DNA of 41,367 nucleotides from positions 1 through 41,367 of the forward strand of contig JACRCW010000012.1 of NCBI GenBank assembly GCA_016218805.1. Direction: 5' to 3'. Made by a program: the position numbers and the translations under genes. The DNA is from Deltaproteobacteria bacterium (GTDB lineage: Bacteria > Myxococcota > JACRCW01). The notes beneath the pieces are model-generated. The model saw only the letters and a list, made by a program, of their open reading frames with translations, ran no database searches and was not told the DNA's origin. Shown here one piece after another: positions 22,946-32,671 of this stretch; the stretch's first letter is position 1, and each line of letters begins with the position of its first letter.

Positions 22946-24778
22946 ATGACGACGCTGCCCCCGTTCCTGGAGACCCTGGCCCGCGGCCCCATGGTGTGCG
23001 ACGGCGCCATGGGCACCTACCTGTACGAGAAGGGCGTGTTCATCAACCGCTCGTTTGATGAGCTGTGCCTCAGCGCGCCGGAGACGGTGACCAGCGTGCA
23101 CCGGGACTACCTGGACGCGGGCGCGGACATCCTGGAGACCAACACGTACGGCGCTTCACGCGTGGCGCTGCGGCGCTACGGGCTGGAGGACAAGGCGGAC
23201 GCCATCAACCGCGCCGCGGTCACGTTGTGCCGCAAGGTGGCCGGTACGCGCGCGTACGTGGCGGGCTCCATGGGTCCCAGCTACCTGGACGCGGAGGCCA
23301 TGATCTCTGACACCACGCGCGGGCAGGTGCGTGACGCGTACGCTGCGCAGGCCACGGCGCTGTGCGAAGCGGGCGCGGACCTGTTGATGTTTGAAACGTT
23401 TGCGCTGGTGGCGGAACTGGAACTGGCGCTGGAGGCCACGCGGCACCTGCACATTCCCAAGGTGGCCCAGCTGCGGTTTGAGGAGAGCGGGCTGGCGCGG
23501 CAGGGCGCCACGCCGCGCCAGGTGGCCGAGCGGCTGCGCGCCGCAGGCGCCGACGTGGTGGGCGCCAACTGCAACGGCGGCCCGGAGATGCTGTTGCCGG
23601 TCATTGAGGCCATGGTGGGCGCGGGCGCACCGGTGTCCGTGCAGCCCAACGCCGGTCACCCGCGCGTGATTGAGGGACGCTACATGTACCTGTCCACGCC
23701 GGAGTACTTTGGCGTGTACGCGCGGCGCTTCCTCAAGGCGGGCGCCCGCATTGTGGGCGGGTGCTGCGGGACCACGCCGGCGCACATCAAGCGGGTGGCC
23801 GCCGCGGTGCGGATGATGAGCGGCGGGCGCGTGGAAGTGCGCGCGCGGCAGGACGTGGAGAGCGGGCCCATCGGGCGGCCGGAGACGGAGTTCGCGGGGC
23901 GCAGCCCGTTTGCGGCAAAGCTTGGGAAGAAGTTTGTGGTGTGTGTGGAGGTCTCGCCGCCATCCGGACTGGACACGGAGAAGACCGAGGACGCGGTGCG
24001 GATGCTGAAGTCCGCGGGCGTGGATGCCATCAACATCCCGGACGGGCCGCGCGCCACGGTGAAGATGAGCAACCTGCTGTTCGCTGCGCACGTGCAGGAG
24101 AAGCTGGGGGTGGAGACGCTCACGCACTTCTGCTGCCGGGACCGCAACCTGCTGGGCCTGGTGACCGACGCGCTGGGCGCGCACTTCGCGGGGCTGCGCA
24201 ACCTTGTGGTCATCACGGGGGACCCGCCCAAGACGGGTGATTTCCCGGACGCCACGGCGGTGTTTGACCTGGACAGCGTGGGGCTGCTGCAACTGCTCAA
24301 CCGCATGAACCGCGGCATTGATCCCGGCGGCAAGGAGATGAAACAGCAGACCTCGTTCGTGCTGGCCACCGGCGCTGAGCCCGCCGCCCTGGACTACGAC
24401 CGCGAGGTGACGCGGTTGTCCCTCAAGAAGGAGGCCGGCGCGCACCTGGTGATGACGCAGCCGGTGTATGACCCGGAGGTGCTGCTCAAGTTCCTGGGGG
24501 ACATCCGCGGGCTGAACCTGCCGGTGCTGGTGGGGATCCTGCCGCTGGCGTCTTCCCGCAACGCGGAGTTCCTGCACCGCGAAGTACCTGGCATGCAGGT
24601 GCCGGACGCCGTGCGCGAGCGCATGCGCAAGGCGGGGGACGCGGAGGCGGGCCGGCGCGAGGGCGTGCGCATGGCGCAGGAGACGCTGCGCGCGGTGCAG
24701 GCGCACGTGCAGGGCGCCTACATCATGCCGCCGCTGGGCCGGTACCGGATGGCGCTGGACGTGCTGGAGGGCCTGTGA
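22946..24778 (+). CDS. Bifunctional homocysteine S-methyltransferase / methylenetetrahydrofolate reductase
   Basis: A 610-residue fusion of the YitJ type. Residues 1-290 are a zinc-dependent homocysteine methyltransferase domain: DGAMGTYLYEKG, then ILETNTYGAS, NCNGG (C209) and [10 protein letters not shown] (C273 and C274), giving all three Zn cysteines. Residues about 325-610 are a MetF-like (beta/alpha)8 MTHFR domain, FVVCVEVSPPSG, then NIPDGPRATVKMSN, VITGDPPKTGDFPDAT and MTQPVYDP. It makes methyl-THF and can methylate homocysteine, linking folate to methionine. An in-frame GTG at 22937 is an alternative start. Its stop overlaps the next gene by 4 bp. A full MetH lies nearby, so the two systems coexist. 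Confidence 0.93.
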   Translation: MTTLPPFLETLARGPMVCDGAMGTYLYEKGVFINRSFDELCLSAPETVTSVHRDYLDAGADILETNTYGASRVALRRYGLEDKADAINRAAVTLCRKVAGTRAYVAGSMGPSYLDAEAMISDTTRGQVRDAYAAQATALCEAGADLLMFETFALVAELELALEATRHLHIPKVAQLRFEESGLARQGATPRQVAERLRAAGADVVGANCNGGPEMLLPVIEAMVGAGAPVSVQPNAGHPRVIEGRYMYLSTPEYFGVYARRFLKAGARIVGGCCGTTPAHIKRVAAAVRMMSGGRVEVRARQDVESGPIGRPETEFAGRSPFAAKLGKKFVVCVEVSPPSGLDTEKTEDAVRMLKSAGVDAINIPDGPRATVKMSNLLFAAHVQEKLGVETLTHFCCRDRNLLGLVTDALGAHFAGLRNLVVITGDPPKTGDFPDATAVFDLDSVGLLQLLNRMNRGIDPGGKEMKQQTSFVLATGAEPAALDYDREVTRLSLKKEAGAHLVMTQPVYDPEVLLKFLGDIRGLNLPVLVGILPLASSRNAEFLHREVPGMQVPDAVRERMRKAGDAEAGRREGVRMAQETLRAVQAHVQGAYIMPPLGRYRMALDVLEGL

Positions 24779-25353
24779 AGGGCCCGGTGTACTGGCACCC
24801 GTGGCTGTACCAATCCGCCATGCGCCTGCTGTACGGCGCGCACGGCTACCATGAGCGCTACCGCGTGGTGGCCGCGCAGGTGCCGCCGGGTTGTGACGTG
24901 GTGGACCTGTGCGCGGGCGACGGGCGGCTGCGGAGCTACCTGCCGCCGGGCACGCGGTACCTCGCGGTGGACCAGAACCCGTTGCTGCTGCGCCCGCTGC
25001 AGGCGTCCGGCGTGCCCACGCTGGTGGCCAACCTGCGGGAGTCCGTCCCGGCGGGCGGCTGCGTGGTGATGATGGCGTCGCTCTACCATTTCATGCCCCA
25101 GCAGGCGGACCTGGTGCGGCGGTGCCTGGCCGCAGCGGGACGGCGCTTCATCCTCACCGAGCCGGTGGAGAACGTGACCGCGTCCCGGTCCGGGATCATC
25201 TCGCGCCTGTCTGCCTGGGCGTCCGACCCGGGCGATGGGACCAGCGGCCAGCGGATGGTGGCGGCGGACCTGGAGCGCCTGCTGGCGGACGTGCCGGGCG
25301 GGCGCGTGGTGCACCGGGCGCGGGAGTGGGTGCTGACCTGGGACCGCGGTTGA
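24775..25353 (+). CDS. Class I SAM-dependent methyltransferase-like protein
   Basis: A 192-residue protein starting at GTG 24775, which overlaps the upstream TGA (GTGA), so translation is coupled to the MTHFR fusion. Rossmann motif I is VVDLCAGDGRLRSYLP, followed by YLAVDQNPLLLRPL (motif II) and VVMMASLYHFM (motif IV region). The C-terminus has FILTEPVENVT, resembling small-molecule methyltransferases that report on phosphatidic or quinone-type substrates, but no substrate can be given. A short aromatic N-terminus (VYWHPWLYQSAMRLLYG) could associate with membrane. Coupling to one-carbon enzymes suggests SAM-linked work (inference). Confidence 0.75.
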   Translation: MKGPVYWHPWLYQSAMRLLYGAHGYHERYRVVAAQVPPGCDVVDLCAGDGRLRSYLPPGTRYLAVDQNPLLLRPLQASGVPTLVANLRESVPAGGCVVMMASLYHFMPQQADLVRRCLAAAGRRFILTEPVENVTASRSGIISRLSAWASDPGDGTSGQRMVAADLERLLADVPGGRVVHRAREWVLTWDRG

Positions 25354-25390
25354 CCCGCCCGTTCCATCCGTCTATCCGGATATACGGATG
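25350..25390 (+). promoter_or_regulatory. Promoter plus 26-bp palindromic operator of the ArsR-metH operon
   Basis: TTGACC (25350-25355), 17 bp, then TATCCG (25373-25378) predict transcription starting at or just before ATG 25388. A palindrome spans 25365-25390: outer half-sites CATCCGT and ACGGATG, inner core TATCCGGATA, with 12 of 13 pairs complementary. It covers the -10, start site and start codon, so the bound regulator would block initiation. The likely ligand-responsive binder is the ArsR-type protein encoded immediately after. Confidence 0.8.
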
Positions 25391-26326
25391 ACGGACCTGG
25401 CCTCCTCCGTGGACCTGCTGGGCGCGTTGGCAGACCCCACGCGCATGCGCCTGCTGTGCCTGCTCACGGAGCATGAACTCACGGTGGCCGAACTGGTGGA
25501 CGTCACGCGGGCCACGCAGTCACGCGTGTCCGCGCACCTGTCACGGCTGCGGGAGGCCGGCCTGGCCCAGGACCGCCGTGACGGGACCTCCACGTGCTGG
25601 CGCGCGGACCCGGAGCGGTTCCACGCGGGCGCCCGGACGTTGTGGGCCGCGCTGCGGCCGTCGCTGGCAGACGCGGCGCTGGCCGGTGACCGTGAGCGCT
25701 GCCGCGCGGTGCTGCGCGCCCACCGCGCGGCGCCCGGTTCCCTGGAGTCCTGGGCGGGTGAGTTGGAAAAGCACTATTCGCCGGGCCGGACGTGGGAGGC
25801 GCTGGCGCGCGCGCTCACCGCGCTGGTGAGCCTGGGTGACGTGCTGGACGCCGGCGGCGGTGACGGCGCGGTGGCACAGATGCTGGCGCCGCGCGCGCGG
25901 ACGCTCACGCTGCTGGACCGCAGTGACGCCATGGTGGCCGCGGCCGCGCGGCGGCTGCACGCGCTGGCACACGTCCGCGCCGTCCCCGGTGACGTGGAGC
26001 AGATGCCGCTGCCGGACCGCGCGTTTGACCAGGTGCTGCTGCTCAACGTGCTCACGGACGTGGCGCACCCGGACCGCGCACTGCGCGAGTGCGCCCGCGT
26101 CCTCCGCCCCGGCGGGCGCCTCCTCGTGGTCACGCTGGCTGCGCACGCACACCGCGCGGTGGCCGCGGCGTACGGGCACACCCATCCGGGGTTCCGTCCC
26201 GCGGCGCTGGCGCGCTGGCTCCGCGGCGCGCGGCTCACCGTGGACAGCTGCGCGGTCACCTCACGTGAGACGCGCGCTCCCCGCTTTGAAGTACTTACCG
26301 CCGTGGCACACCGAGGTTCCCGATGA
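25388..26326 (+). CDS. ArsR-family regulator fused to a SAM-methyltransferase fold (SahR-like)
   Basis: A 312-residue protein. Residues 1-85 are an ArsR winged helix ([17 protein letters not shown], then [24 protein letters not shown] with a wing at AQDRRDGTS). Residues about 145-270 are a class I methyltransferase fold ([15 protein letters not shown], then [17 protein letters not shown] and [18 protein letters not shown]). SahR regulators with this architecture sense S-adenosylhomocysteine and control methionine-cycle genes in Proteobacteria. The gene overlaps metH by ATGA and starts inside its own palindrome, so autoregulation of the ArsR-metH operon is likely. No arsenic-type Cys motif is in the recognition helix. 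Ligand identity is inference. Confidence 0.88.
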   Translation: MTDLASSVDLLGALADPTRMRLLCLLTEHELTVAELVDVTRATQSRVSAHLSRLREAGLAQDRRDGTSTCWRADPERFHAGARTLWAALRPSLADAALAGDRERCRAVLRAHRAAPGSLESWAGELEKHYSPGRTWEALARALTALVSLGDVLDAGGGDGAVAQMLAPRARTLTLLDRSDAMVAAAARRLHALAHVRAVPGDVEQMPLPDRAFDQVLLLNVLTDVAHPDRALRECARVLRPGGRLLVVTLAAHAHRAVAAAYGHTHPGFRPAALARWLRGARLTVDSCAVTSRETRAPRFEVLTAVAHRGSR

Positions 26327-29300
26327 ACACGCTTGAACAGCTCCTTGAGCAGCGCATCCTTGTCCTGGACGGCGCCATGGGCACCATGATCCAGCGGCAC
26401 CGGCTGGGCGAGGCGGACTACCGGGCCGCGCGCTTCCACGCGCACGCACGGGACCTCAAGGGCAACAGCGACGTCCTGGTCCTCACCCGGCCCGACGTCA
26501 TCCGCTCCATCCACCGGGAATACCTGGACGCGGGTGCGGACATCATTGAGACCAACACATTCGGCGCCAACGCCATTTCGCAGGCGGACTATGACCTGGC
26601 GTCGCTTTCCTACGAGATGAACGTGGAGGCGGCGCGCCTGGCGCGCGCGGAGGCGGACGCGGCAAGTGCGCGGGACCCGCAGCGGCGCCGGTTTGTGGCC
26701 GGTTCCATAGGGCCCACCAACCGCACGCTCTCCATCTCCCCGGACGTGAATGACCCCGCCCGGCGCGCGGTCACCTTTGACCAGGTTTGCAGCGCTTACG
26801 CGGACCAGGTCCGCGGGCTGCTGGACGGCGGCGTGGACGCGCTGCTGGCGGAGACCGTGTTTGACACGCTGAACCTCAAGGCGTGCATTGTGGCCATGGA
26901 GACGGTGTTCTCCGAGCGCGGCCGCCGCCTTCCGGTGATGTTGTCCGTCACCATCACGGACAAGAGCGGGCGCACGCTGTCCGGCCAGACGCTGGAGGCG
27001 TTCTGGGTCAGCGTGGAGCACGCGCGCCCGCTGTCGGTGGGTATCAACTGCGCGCTGGGCGGCCGCGAAATGCGCCCATTTGTGGAGGAACTCAACGCCA
27101 TTGCGCCCGCGGTGTTTGTGTCCTGCTACCCCAACGCGGGCCTGCCCAACCCGCTGGCGGACGGCGGTTACGACGAGAAACCGGACGCCACCGGTGGCCT
27201 GCTGGGCGAGTTTGCGCGCAACCGCTGGGTCAACGTGGTGGGCGGGTGCTGCGGGACCACGCCCGCGCACATCCGCGCGGTGGCGCGCGCGGTGGAGGGC
27301 GTACCGCCGCGCCGCCGCCACCTGGATGCGCCGCGGGCCACCCGGTACGCCGGCCTGGAAGTGCTCACGCTGCGGCCGGACAGCAACTTCATCATGGTGG
27401 GCGAGCGCACCAACATCACTGGCTCCGCGAAGTTCGCCGAAATGGTGCGCAAGCAGGACTATGCCGCCGCGCTGGCGGTGGGCATGGAGCAGGTGCGCAA
27501 CGGCGCCAACGTCATTGACGTCAACATGGACGAGGGGATGGTGGACGGCGTTGCCGCAATGACCACATTCCTCAACCTGGCGGCCACCGAGCCCGAGTTC
27601 GCGCGCGTCCCGGTGATGATCGACAGCTCGCGCTGGTCCGTGCTGCAGGCGGGACTGAAGTGCGTGCAGGGCAAGCCCATTGTGAACTCCATCAGCCTCA
27701 AGGAGGGCGAGGCGGAGTTCCTGTCCCGCGCGCGCACGGTGCGGACCTACGGCGGCGCGGTGATCGTGATGGCGTTTGATGAACAGGGCCAGGCGGATAC
27801 GACGGAGCGCAAGGTGGCCATCTGCCAGCGCGCCTACCGCCTGCTCACCGAGTCCGCGGGCTTCCCGCCTGAGGACATTGTGTTTGACCCGAACATCCTC
27901 GCGGTGGCGACGGGAATTGACGAGCACAACGGGTTTGCCCAGAGCTACCTGGAGGCGGTGCGCATCCTGAAGGGGACCTGTCCCGGCGCCAAGATCTCCG
28001 GCGGTGTCAGCAACCTCTCGTTCTCGTTCCGGGGCAACACCGCGGTGCGCGAGGCCATGCACGCCGCGTTCCTGTTCCACGCCATCCGCGCGGGGATGGA
28101 CATGGGAATTGTCAACGCGGGCCAGCTGGTGGTGTACGAGGACATTGAGCCCGAGCTGCGCACGCGCGTGGAGGACGTGCTGTTCAACCGCCGGCCTGAC
28201 GCCACCGAGCGCCTGGTTGAGATTGCCGAGCGGGTGAAGGGCTCCGGCAAGAAGAAGGAGGCGGACGAAGCGTGGCGCAGCGGCAGCGTGGAGGAGCGGC
28301 TGCGGCACGCGCTGGTGCACGGGGTGGTGGACTTCATTGAGCGGGACGTGGAGGAGGCGCGGGTGAAGCTGGGGCGGCCACTTGACGTGATTGAGGGCCC
28401 GTTGATGGACGGCATGAAGGTGGTGGGGGACCTGTTTGGCGCGGGGAAGATGTTCCTCCCGCAGGTGGTGAAGAGCGCGCGCGTGATGAAGAAGGGCGTG
28501 GCCGTGCTCACGCCGCACCTGGAGGCCGAAAAGGCCGCGGGCGGAGGACGGTCCGCGGGCCGGCTGCTGCTGGCCACCGTCAAGGGCGACGTGCATGACA
28601 TTGGGAAGAACATTGTGTCCGTGGTGCTGGCATGCAACGGCTGGGAGATTGTGGACCTGGGCGTGATGGTGCCGTGTGACCGGATCCTTGATGAGGCGGT
28701 GGCGCAACGCGCGGACATGGTGGGGCTGTCCGGACTCATCACGCCGTCACTGGATGAGATGAGCCACGTGGCGCGGGAGATGGAGCGCCGCGGGATGAAG
28801 CTCCCGCTGCTGATTGGCGGCGCCACGACGTCACGGCAGCACACGGCGGTGAAGATTGCACCGGAGTACTCCGCGCCGGTGGCGCACGTGCTGGACGCAG
28901 GCCGCGCGGTGGGCGTGCTGGGCGCGCTGCGTGACCCGGCGCAGCGCGAGGTGTTCAACCGGGAGAACCGCGCAGAGCAGGAGGCGATGCGCGAGTTGCA
29001 CCGCGGCAGGCAGGAGCGGCCACTGGTCAGTTTGGCGGAGGCGCGCGCCAACCGGGCCAAGCTGAACTTTGATGGGGACGTGGTCCCCGTGCCGGCCCAG
29101 CTGGGCCTGCGCGTGCTGGACGACGTGCCGCTGGCCGAGATTGCGCCGTACATTGATTGGCAATTCTTCTTCACGGCGTGGGAGCTGCGCGGGCGTTTCC
29201 CGGAAATCCTGCAACACCCCGAATACGGTCACGCCGCGCGCGAGCTGCACGACCACGCCCTTGCGCTGCTGGACCGCCTGGTGCGCGAGCGGCCGGTGCG

Positions 29301-29982
29301 CGCGCGCGCCGCGTACGGCCTGTGGCCCGCCGCCGCGGACGGGGATGACGTTGTCCTGTTCCACGACAAGGAACGCGCGCGCGAGCTGTGCCGCTTCCCG
29401 GCGCTGCGGCAGCAGGCCCAGCGCACTGACGGTGAGCCCTACCGTTCGCTGGCGGACTTTGTGGGACCGCGGGACTACGTGGGCGCGTTTGCGGTCACCG
29501 CGGGCCTGGGCGTGGAACAGATGGCCCGCGCGTTCCAGGCCGCGCATGATGACTACAACGCCATCCTGCTCAAGTCCCTGGCGGACCGGCTGGCGGAGGC
29601 ACTGGCCGAAATGCTCCACCAGCGCGTGCGCCGGGAATGGGGCTACGGAACAGCGGAGTCCTACTCGCCCGCGGAGCTGGCCGACGAGAAGTTCCGCGGC
29701 ATCCGGCCGGCGTTTGGCTACCCGGCGTGCCCGGACCATTCCGAGAAGCGCACGCTGTTCCGCCTGCTGGAGGCAGAGCGCCTGGGCATGGCGCTGACCG
29801 AGAGCTGCGCGATGACCCCCGCCGCCAGCGTCAGCGGCCTGTACCTGCACCACCCGTCCGCGCGGTACTTCAACCTGGGCCGCGTGGGCCGCGACCAGGT
29901 GGAGGACTATGCGCGCCGCAAGGGCGTGCCCGTGGTTGATGTGGAGAAATGGCTGGCGCCCAACCTGGGTTACGAGCCCTGA
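26323..29982 (+). CDS. metH: Cobalamin-dependent methionine synthase
   Basis: A 1219-residue, four-module MetH that transfers the methyl of methyl-THF via methylcobalamin to homocysteine. The homocysteine domain contains [15 protein letters not shown] (C243) and GGCCGTTP (C309, C310), all Zn ligands. The folate domain shows GERTNITGS and [11 protein letters not shown]. The cobalamin domain has the base-off loop DVHDIG with axial H758, preceded by the helical cap. The reactivation (SAM) domain ends with [12 protein letters not shown] near 1128. ATG 26323 overlaps the ArsR stop, so it is co-regulated with that gene. No cobalamin riboswitch can fit upstream. It converges on the next gene with 6 bp between stops. 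Confidence 0.98.
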   Translation: MNTLEQLLEQRILVLDGAMGTMIQRHRLGEADYRAARFHAHARDLKGNSDVLVLTRPDVIRSIHREYLDAGADIIETNTFGANAISQADYDLASLSYEMNVEAARLARAEADAASARDPQRRRFVAGSIGPTNRTLSISPDVNDPARRAVTFDQVCSAYADQVRGLLDGGVDALLAETVFDTLNLKACIVAMETVFSERGRRLPVMLSVTITDKSGRTLSGQTLEAFWVSVEHARPLSVGINCALGGREMRPFVEELNAIAPAVFVSCYPNAGLPNPLADGGYDEKPDATGGLLGEFARNRWVNVVGGCCGTTPAHIRAVARAVEGVPPRRRHLDAPRATRYAGLEVLTLRPDSNFIMVGERTNITGSAKFAEMVRKQDYAAALAVGMEQVRNGANVIDVNMDEGMVDGVAAMTTFLNLAATEPEFARVPVMIDSSRWSVLQAGLKCVQGKPIVNSISLKEGEAEFLSRARTVRTYGGAVIVMAFDEQGQADTTERKVAICQRAYRLLTESAGFPPEDIVFDPNILAVATGIDEHNGFAQSYLEAVRILKGTCPGAKISGGVSNLSFSFRGNTAVREAMHAAFLFHAIRAGMDMGIVNAGQLVVYEDIEPELRTRVEDVLFNRRPDATERLVEIAERVKGSGKKKEADEAWRSGSVEERLRHALVHGVVDFIERDVEEARVKLGRPLDVIEGPLMDGMKVVGDLFGAGKMFLPQVVKSARVMKKGVAVLTPHLEAEKAAGGGRSAGRLLLATVKGDVHDIGKNIVSVVLACNGWEIVDLGVMVPCDRILDEAVAQRADMVGLSGLITPSLDEMSHVAREMERRGMKLPLLIGGATTSRQHTAVKIAPEYSAPVAHVLDAGRAVGVLGALRDPAQREVFNRENRAEQEAMRELHRGRQERPLVSLAEARANRAKLNFDGDVVPVPAQLGLRVLDDVPLAEIAPYIDWQFFFTAWELRGRFPEILQHPEYGHAARELHDHALALLDRLVRERPVRARAAYGLWPAAADGDDVVLFHDKERARELCRFPALRQQAQRTDGEPYRSLADFVGPRDYVGAFAVTAGLGVEQMARAFQAAHDDYNAILLKSLADRLAEALAEMLHQRVRREWGYGTAESYSPAELADEKFRGIRPAFGYPACPDHSEKRTLFRLLEAERLGMALTESCAMTPAASVSGLYLHHPSARYFNLGRVGRDQVEDYARRKGVPVVDVEKWLAPNLGYEP

Positions 29983-29988
29983 TCCCCG

Positions 29989-32559
29989 TCACGGAGTGAA
30001 GGTCACCGTCAGCTCGCCCCACCCGCCCGGCTGCATGTCCACCTTTTCCGTGCGCCGCACCTTGAGGTCCGGGTTCTCCAGGGTGAGCGTGTGCTTGCCC
30101 GGCGTGAGGCGCAGCGGCTTGAGCGGCGTTCGCCCGATCTTGCGACCGTCAACCCAGACGTTGGCCCACGGGGTGATGGTCAGGGTGAGCGTGGCCATGT
30201 CCGCGTCGGCAACCGCGGGGGCGCTGGCCGCTACCCGCCGCGGCGGTGCGGCCTGCTTCTTGGCCGCTTTCTCCGGCGCAGCGGCCTTGGCCGGCGCGGG
30301 TGACGGGGAGGCCGCCTTGGCGGGCGCGGCTACCGGCGTGGCGGGTGGTGGTTGCTCCACGGCGGCCAGCGGGTCCGCCGCCGCGGCCACCGGCGCCACC
30401 GGCTTCTGCAGGAACCGCAACCCGGCCAGCACGCCCACTCCGCCCAGCAACGCACCGACGACCGCGATGGCCGCGGCGGGTGGACCGCGCCGCGCGGGCG
30501 CGGGCTGGTGCGCCAGGTCCGCGTGGAGCAGTTCCTCCTCAAGCGCGCGCGCGACCGCCTTGCGCCGGCCCGTGGTGGAGCGCGCGGGCTTGGCGGCAGC
30601 CGGCGGTTGCGCGGTGGGCGCCGCGGCAGGCGTCACAACGGGCGCCGCGACAACGGGCGGCGCGACGACAGGCGGCGCGACGACGGGCGGCGCGACGACG
30701 GGCGGCGAGGGTTGCGCGGGCTCCACACGGACGGCGGGCGCCGGGGCCGGCGGAGCCTCCAGGAAGGGCGCCGTGACCTCGTCAGGCGTGGCGGGCGGGG
30801 AGATGCCGTAGGCCGGCGGCGGGAGCGGGGCGGGTGGCGCCGCCAGGGGCGCGGGTTCCGGGGGTGGTGCCGGTGCCGTGGCCGCGGCGGGACCGGCCGC
30901 CAGGAACTCGGCCTCGCGCGCGGCCTCGTCGTCCGTGGGCAGCGCAACGGGCACGGGCCCGGCGGCGGGCGCGGGCTCCGCGGGTGCGGGTGCGGGCGCG
31001 GGGGCGGCCGGGGCTTCCGGGACAGCGGGCGGCGGCCCGAACGACGGGATGGACCAACCCGCGTCAAACGACGGCGCGGGCGGTGCGGAGACCGGTTCAG
31101 GCACCGCGGGAAGGCGTGTCGAGGTGGGAGAAACCGCGCCAGCCGGCGTGACGGGCGCAGGGGCCGCCTCCGGCGCGGGCACTGCGCTCATGCGCGGGGA
31201 CGACACGGTCCGCGGTGCGGCCGCGTCAGTGACGGGCGAGGCGGCCGGCGCAGGCACAGCTGGGGACGGCGCGGGGGCCGCCTCCGCCACCGCCGTGATC
31301 CGCGGCGATGACACCGTCCGCGGGGCCATACCGTCGATGATGGGGGGCAGGCGCGGCGCGGACACCGCGGGGGGAGACGGCAGGTCCGGCAGCGCAAGCG
31401 CCCGCGGCGCCGATACGGAGGGGACGGGTGCCCGCGGGTCCACGACGGGCGCGGCCCGCGGCATGGACGCGCCGGGCGGCGGAGCGGTGGGCGGCGGCAC
31501 CGGCTTGTCCACGACGGGTGCGGCGCGCGGCATGGAGGCACCGGGAGGTGGCGCGGCGGGCGGCGGCACCGGCTTGTCCACGACGGGTGCGGCGCGCGGC
31601 ATGGAGGCACCGGGAGGTGGCGCGGCGGGCGGCGGCACCGGTTTGTCCACAATGGGTGCCAGGCGCGGGTTGGAGAGAATGGGCCCCACGTTGACGGGGA
31701 GGCCCTGCCCCGCTCCCAGCGGCGCCAACACGCGGCGCAGCGCTTCAATGAGCGGGTGGTTGCTGGGGAACAGCGTGCACAACCAGCGGCTCACGGAGGC
31801 GTGCAGCGCCATCCCGCCCAGCATGGCCATGGCGCCGTCCCATTGCTCCTTGAGCTCCAGCGCATCGGCGGGCCGGTGGTCCACCACGGGACTGGTGGCC
31901 AGCATGACCAGGTGGGCCAGCGGCTCCGGCACGGTGGGCTGCACCTTGCGCGGGTCAAACCCATCCGCGGGCACCGCGCCCTGCGGCATGACGCCGGAGA
32001 GGACCACGTGCATGAGCACGCCCGCCTGACCCACGTCAGCGCGCGGGCTGCGCGCCGCCCACGCCGGTTGCTCCAGCAGGCTCTGCGCCAGGGCCAGCCC
32101 CGCGTCGCACAGCTGCGTGCGCCCGTCGAACCCCAGCCACAGGCTGTCCGCGCGGAACGCCCCGTGACAGAACGGCACCGGCTGGCCGGAGGCATCCCTG
32201 AGGCCGTGCAGGGCCGCCAGCCCGCCCAGGGCTTCGCTGATGAGCCGGCCGGCCACGCCCACCGACGGCATCACGCCGGCCTCACGCATGCGCGCCACCG
32301 CGCCCGCCAGGGGCATGCCGTCCCGCCACGGGTACCAGGCGGTCACCGCGCCGGGTTGCACCGCGTGCTCCAGAACGGGCATGGCGTCCGGTGACACCAG
32401 CGTTTCAGCGCGGGCCATGGCCTGCTGGATGAGCGGCAGCGCGTCCGGGGCAAAGGCCTCCCGGATGCTGCGCTGCAACAGCAGGTCCGCGCCGGAACCT
32501 CCTTCGGGGAGGGCCAGCGTCATTCCGGGAAGCAGCGGTAGAAGTTCCCTGTGGCCCAA
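29989..32559 (-). CDS. PEGA-domain pseudokinase with proline-rich linker
   Basis: An 856-residue protein with TTG start at 32559 (AGCAGG 8 nt upstream). An ATG at 32523 would remove the first strand of the fold. Residues 1-260 resemble a Ser/Thr kinase, but the VAIK lysine is not recognisable, the catalytic HRD reads HGAFRADS (132-139) and DFG reads DAG. It is therefore probably inactive. Then come about 400 residues of Pro/Ala-rich linker with 69-bp repeats and VVAPP repeats, a membrane helix (695-717, AAIAVVGALLGGVGVLAG), an Ala/Lys-rich stretch and a C-terminal PEGA domain (788-856, VDGRKIGRTPLKPLRLTPGK). The layout places the PEGA domain outside and the pseudokinase in the cytoplasm. It is probably a scaffold or signalling receptor. 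Confidence 0.8.
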   Translation of the reverse strand: MGHRELLPLLPGMTLALPEGGSGADLLLQRSIREAFAPDALPLIQQAMARAETLVSPDAMPVLEHAVQPGAVTAWYPWRDGMPLAGAVARMREAGVMPSVGVAGRLISEALGGLAALHGLRDASGQPVPFCHGAFRADSLWLGFDGRTQLCDAGLALAQSLLEQPAWAARSPRADVGQAGVLMHVVLSGVMPQGAVPADGFDPRKVQPTVPEPLAHLVMLATSPVVDHRPADALELKEQWDGAMAMLGGMALHASVSRWLCTLFPSNHPLIEALRRVLAPLGAGQGLPVNVGPILSNPRLAPIVDKPVPPPAAPPPGASMPRAAPVVDKPVPPPAAPPPGASMPRAAPVVDKPVPPPTAPPPGASMPRAAPVVDPRAPVPSVSAPRALALPDLPSPPAVSAPRLPPIIDGMAPRTVSSPRITAVAEAAPAPSPAVPAPAASPVTDAAAPRTVSSPRMSAVPAPEAAPAPVTPAGAVSPTSTRLPAVPEPVSAPPAPSFDAGWSIPSFGPPPAVPEAPAAPAPAPAPAEPAPAAGPVPVALPTDDEAAREAEFLAAGPAAATAPAPPPEPAPLAAPPAPLPPPAYGISPPATPDEVTAPFLEAPPAPAPAVRVEPAQPSPPVVAPPVVAPPVVAPPVVAAPVVTPAAAPTAQPPAAAKPARSTTGRRKAVARALEEELLHADLAHQPAPARRGPPAAAIAVVGALLGGVGVLAGLRFLQKPVAPVAAAADPLAAVEQPPPATPVAAPAKAASPSPAPAKAAAPEKAAKKQAAPPRRVAASAPAVADADMATLTLTITPWANVWVDGRKIGRTPLKPLRLTPGKHTLTLENPDLKVRRTEKVDMQPGGWGELTVTFTP
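30640..30712. repeat. 15-bp direct repeats encoding VVAPP
   Basis: About four or five copies of a 15-bp unit with core GGGCGGCGCGACGAC encode VVAPP units in the pseudokinase linker (minus strand). They stay in frame. Confidence 0.8.
31432..31655. repeat. 69-bp direct repeats in the pseudokinase linker
   Basis: Units starting at 31501 and 31570 appear identical over 69 bp; the copy beginning at 31432 is diverged and a partial one follows at 31639. Each encodes 23 residues around VDKPVPPPAAPPPGASMPRA. The identity suggests recent duplication. Confidence 0.9.
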
Positions 32560-32671
32560 TCGATCAACCTGCTGTGTAGACGCGCATCCGGCGTTCTACC
32601 TCGACGGGGCCGCTGCGTACCACGGGGCGGGCGCGCCCCCCCGGCGCGCCCTCCGTGGCCGCGTGGGAGTT

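Noticed and set aside
26200..26322. Cobalamin or SAM riboswitch before metH
   Set aside because: metH overlaps the preceding gene by 4 bp and that gene is coding to its stop, so no leader exists; no conserved B12-box was seen.
25774..28707. A 977-codon open frame on the minus strand across the ArsR gene and metH
   Set aside because: Antisense shadow of high-GC3 codons; its translation is His/Arg/Val-rich with no domain, while the plus strand is MetH.
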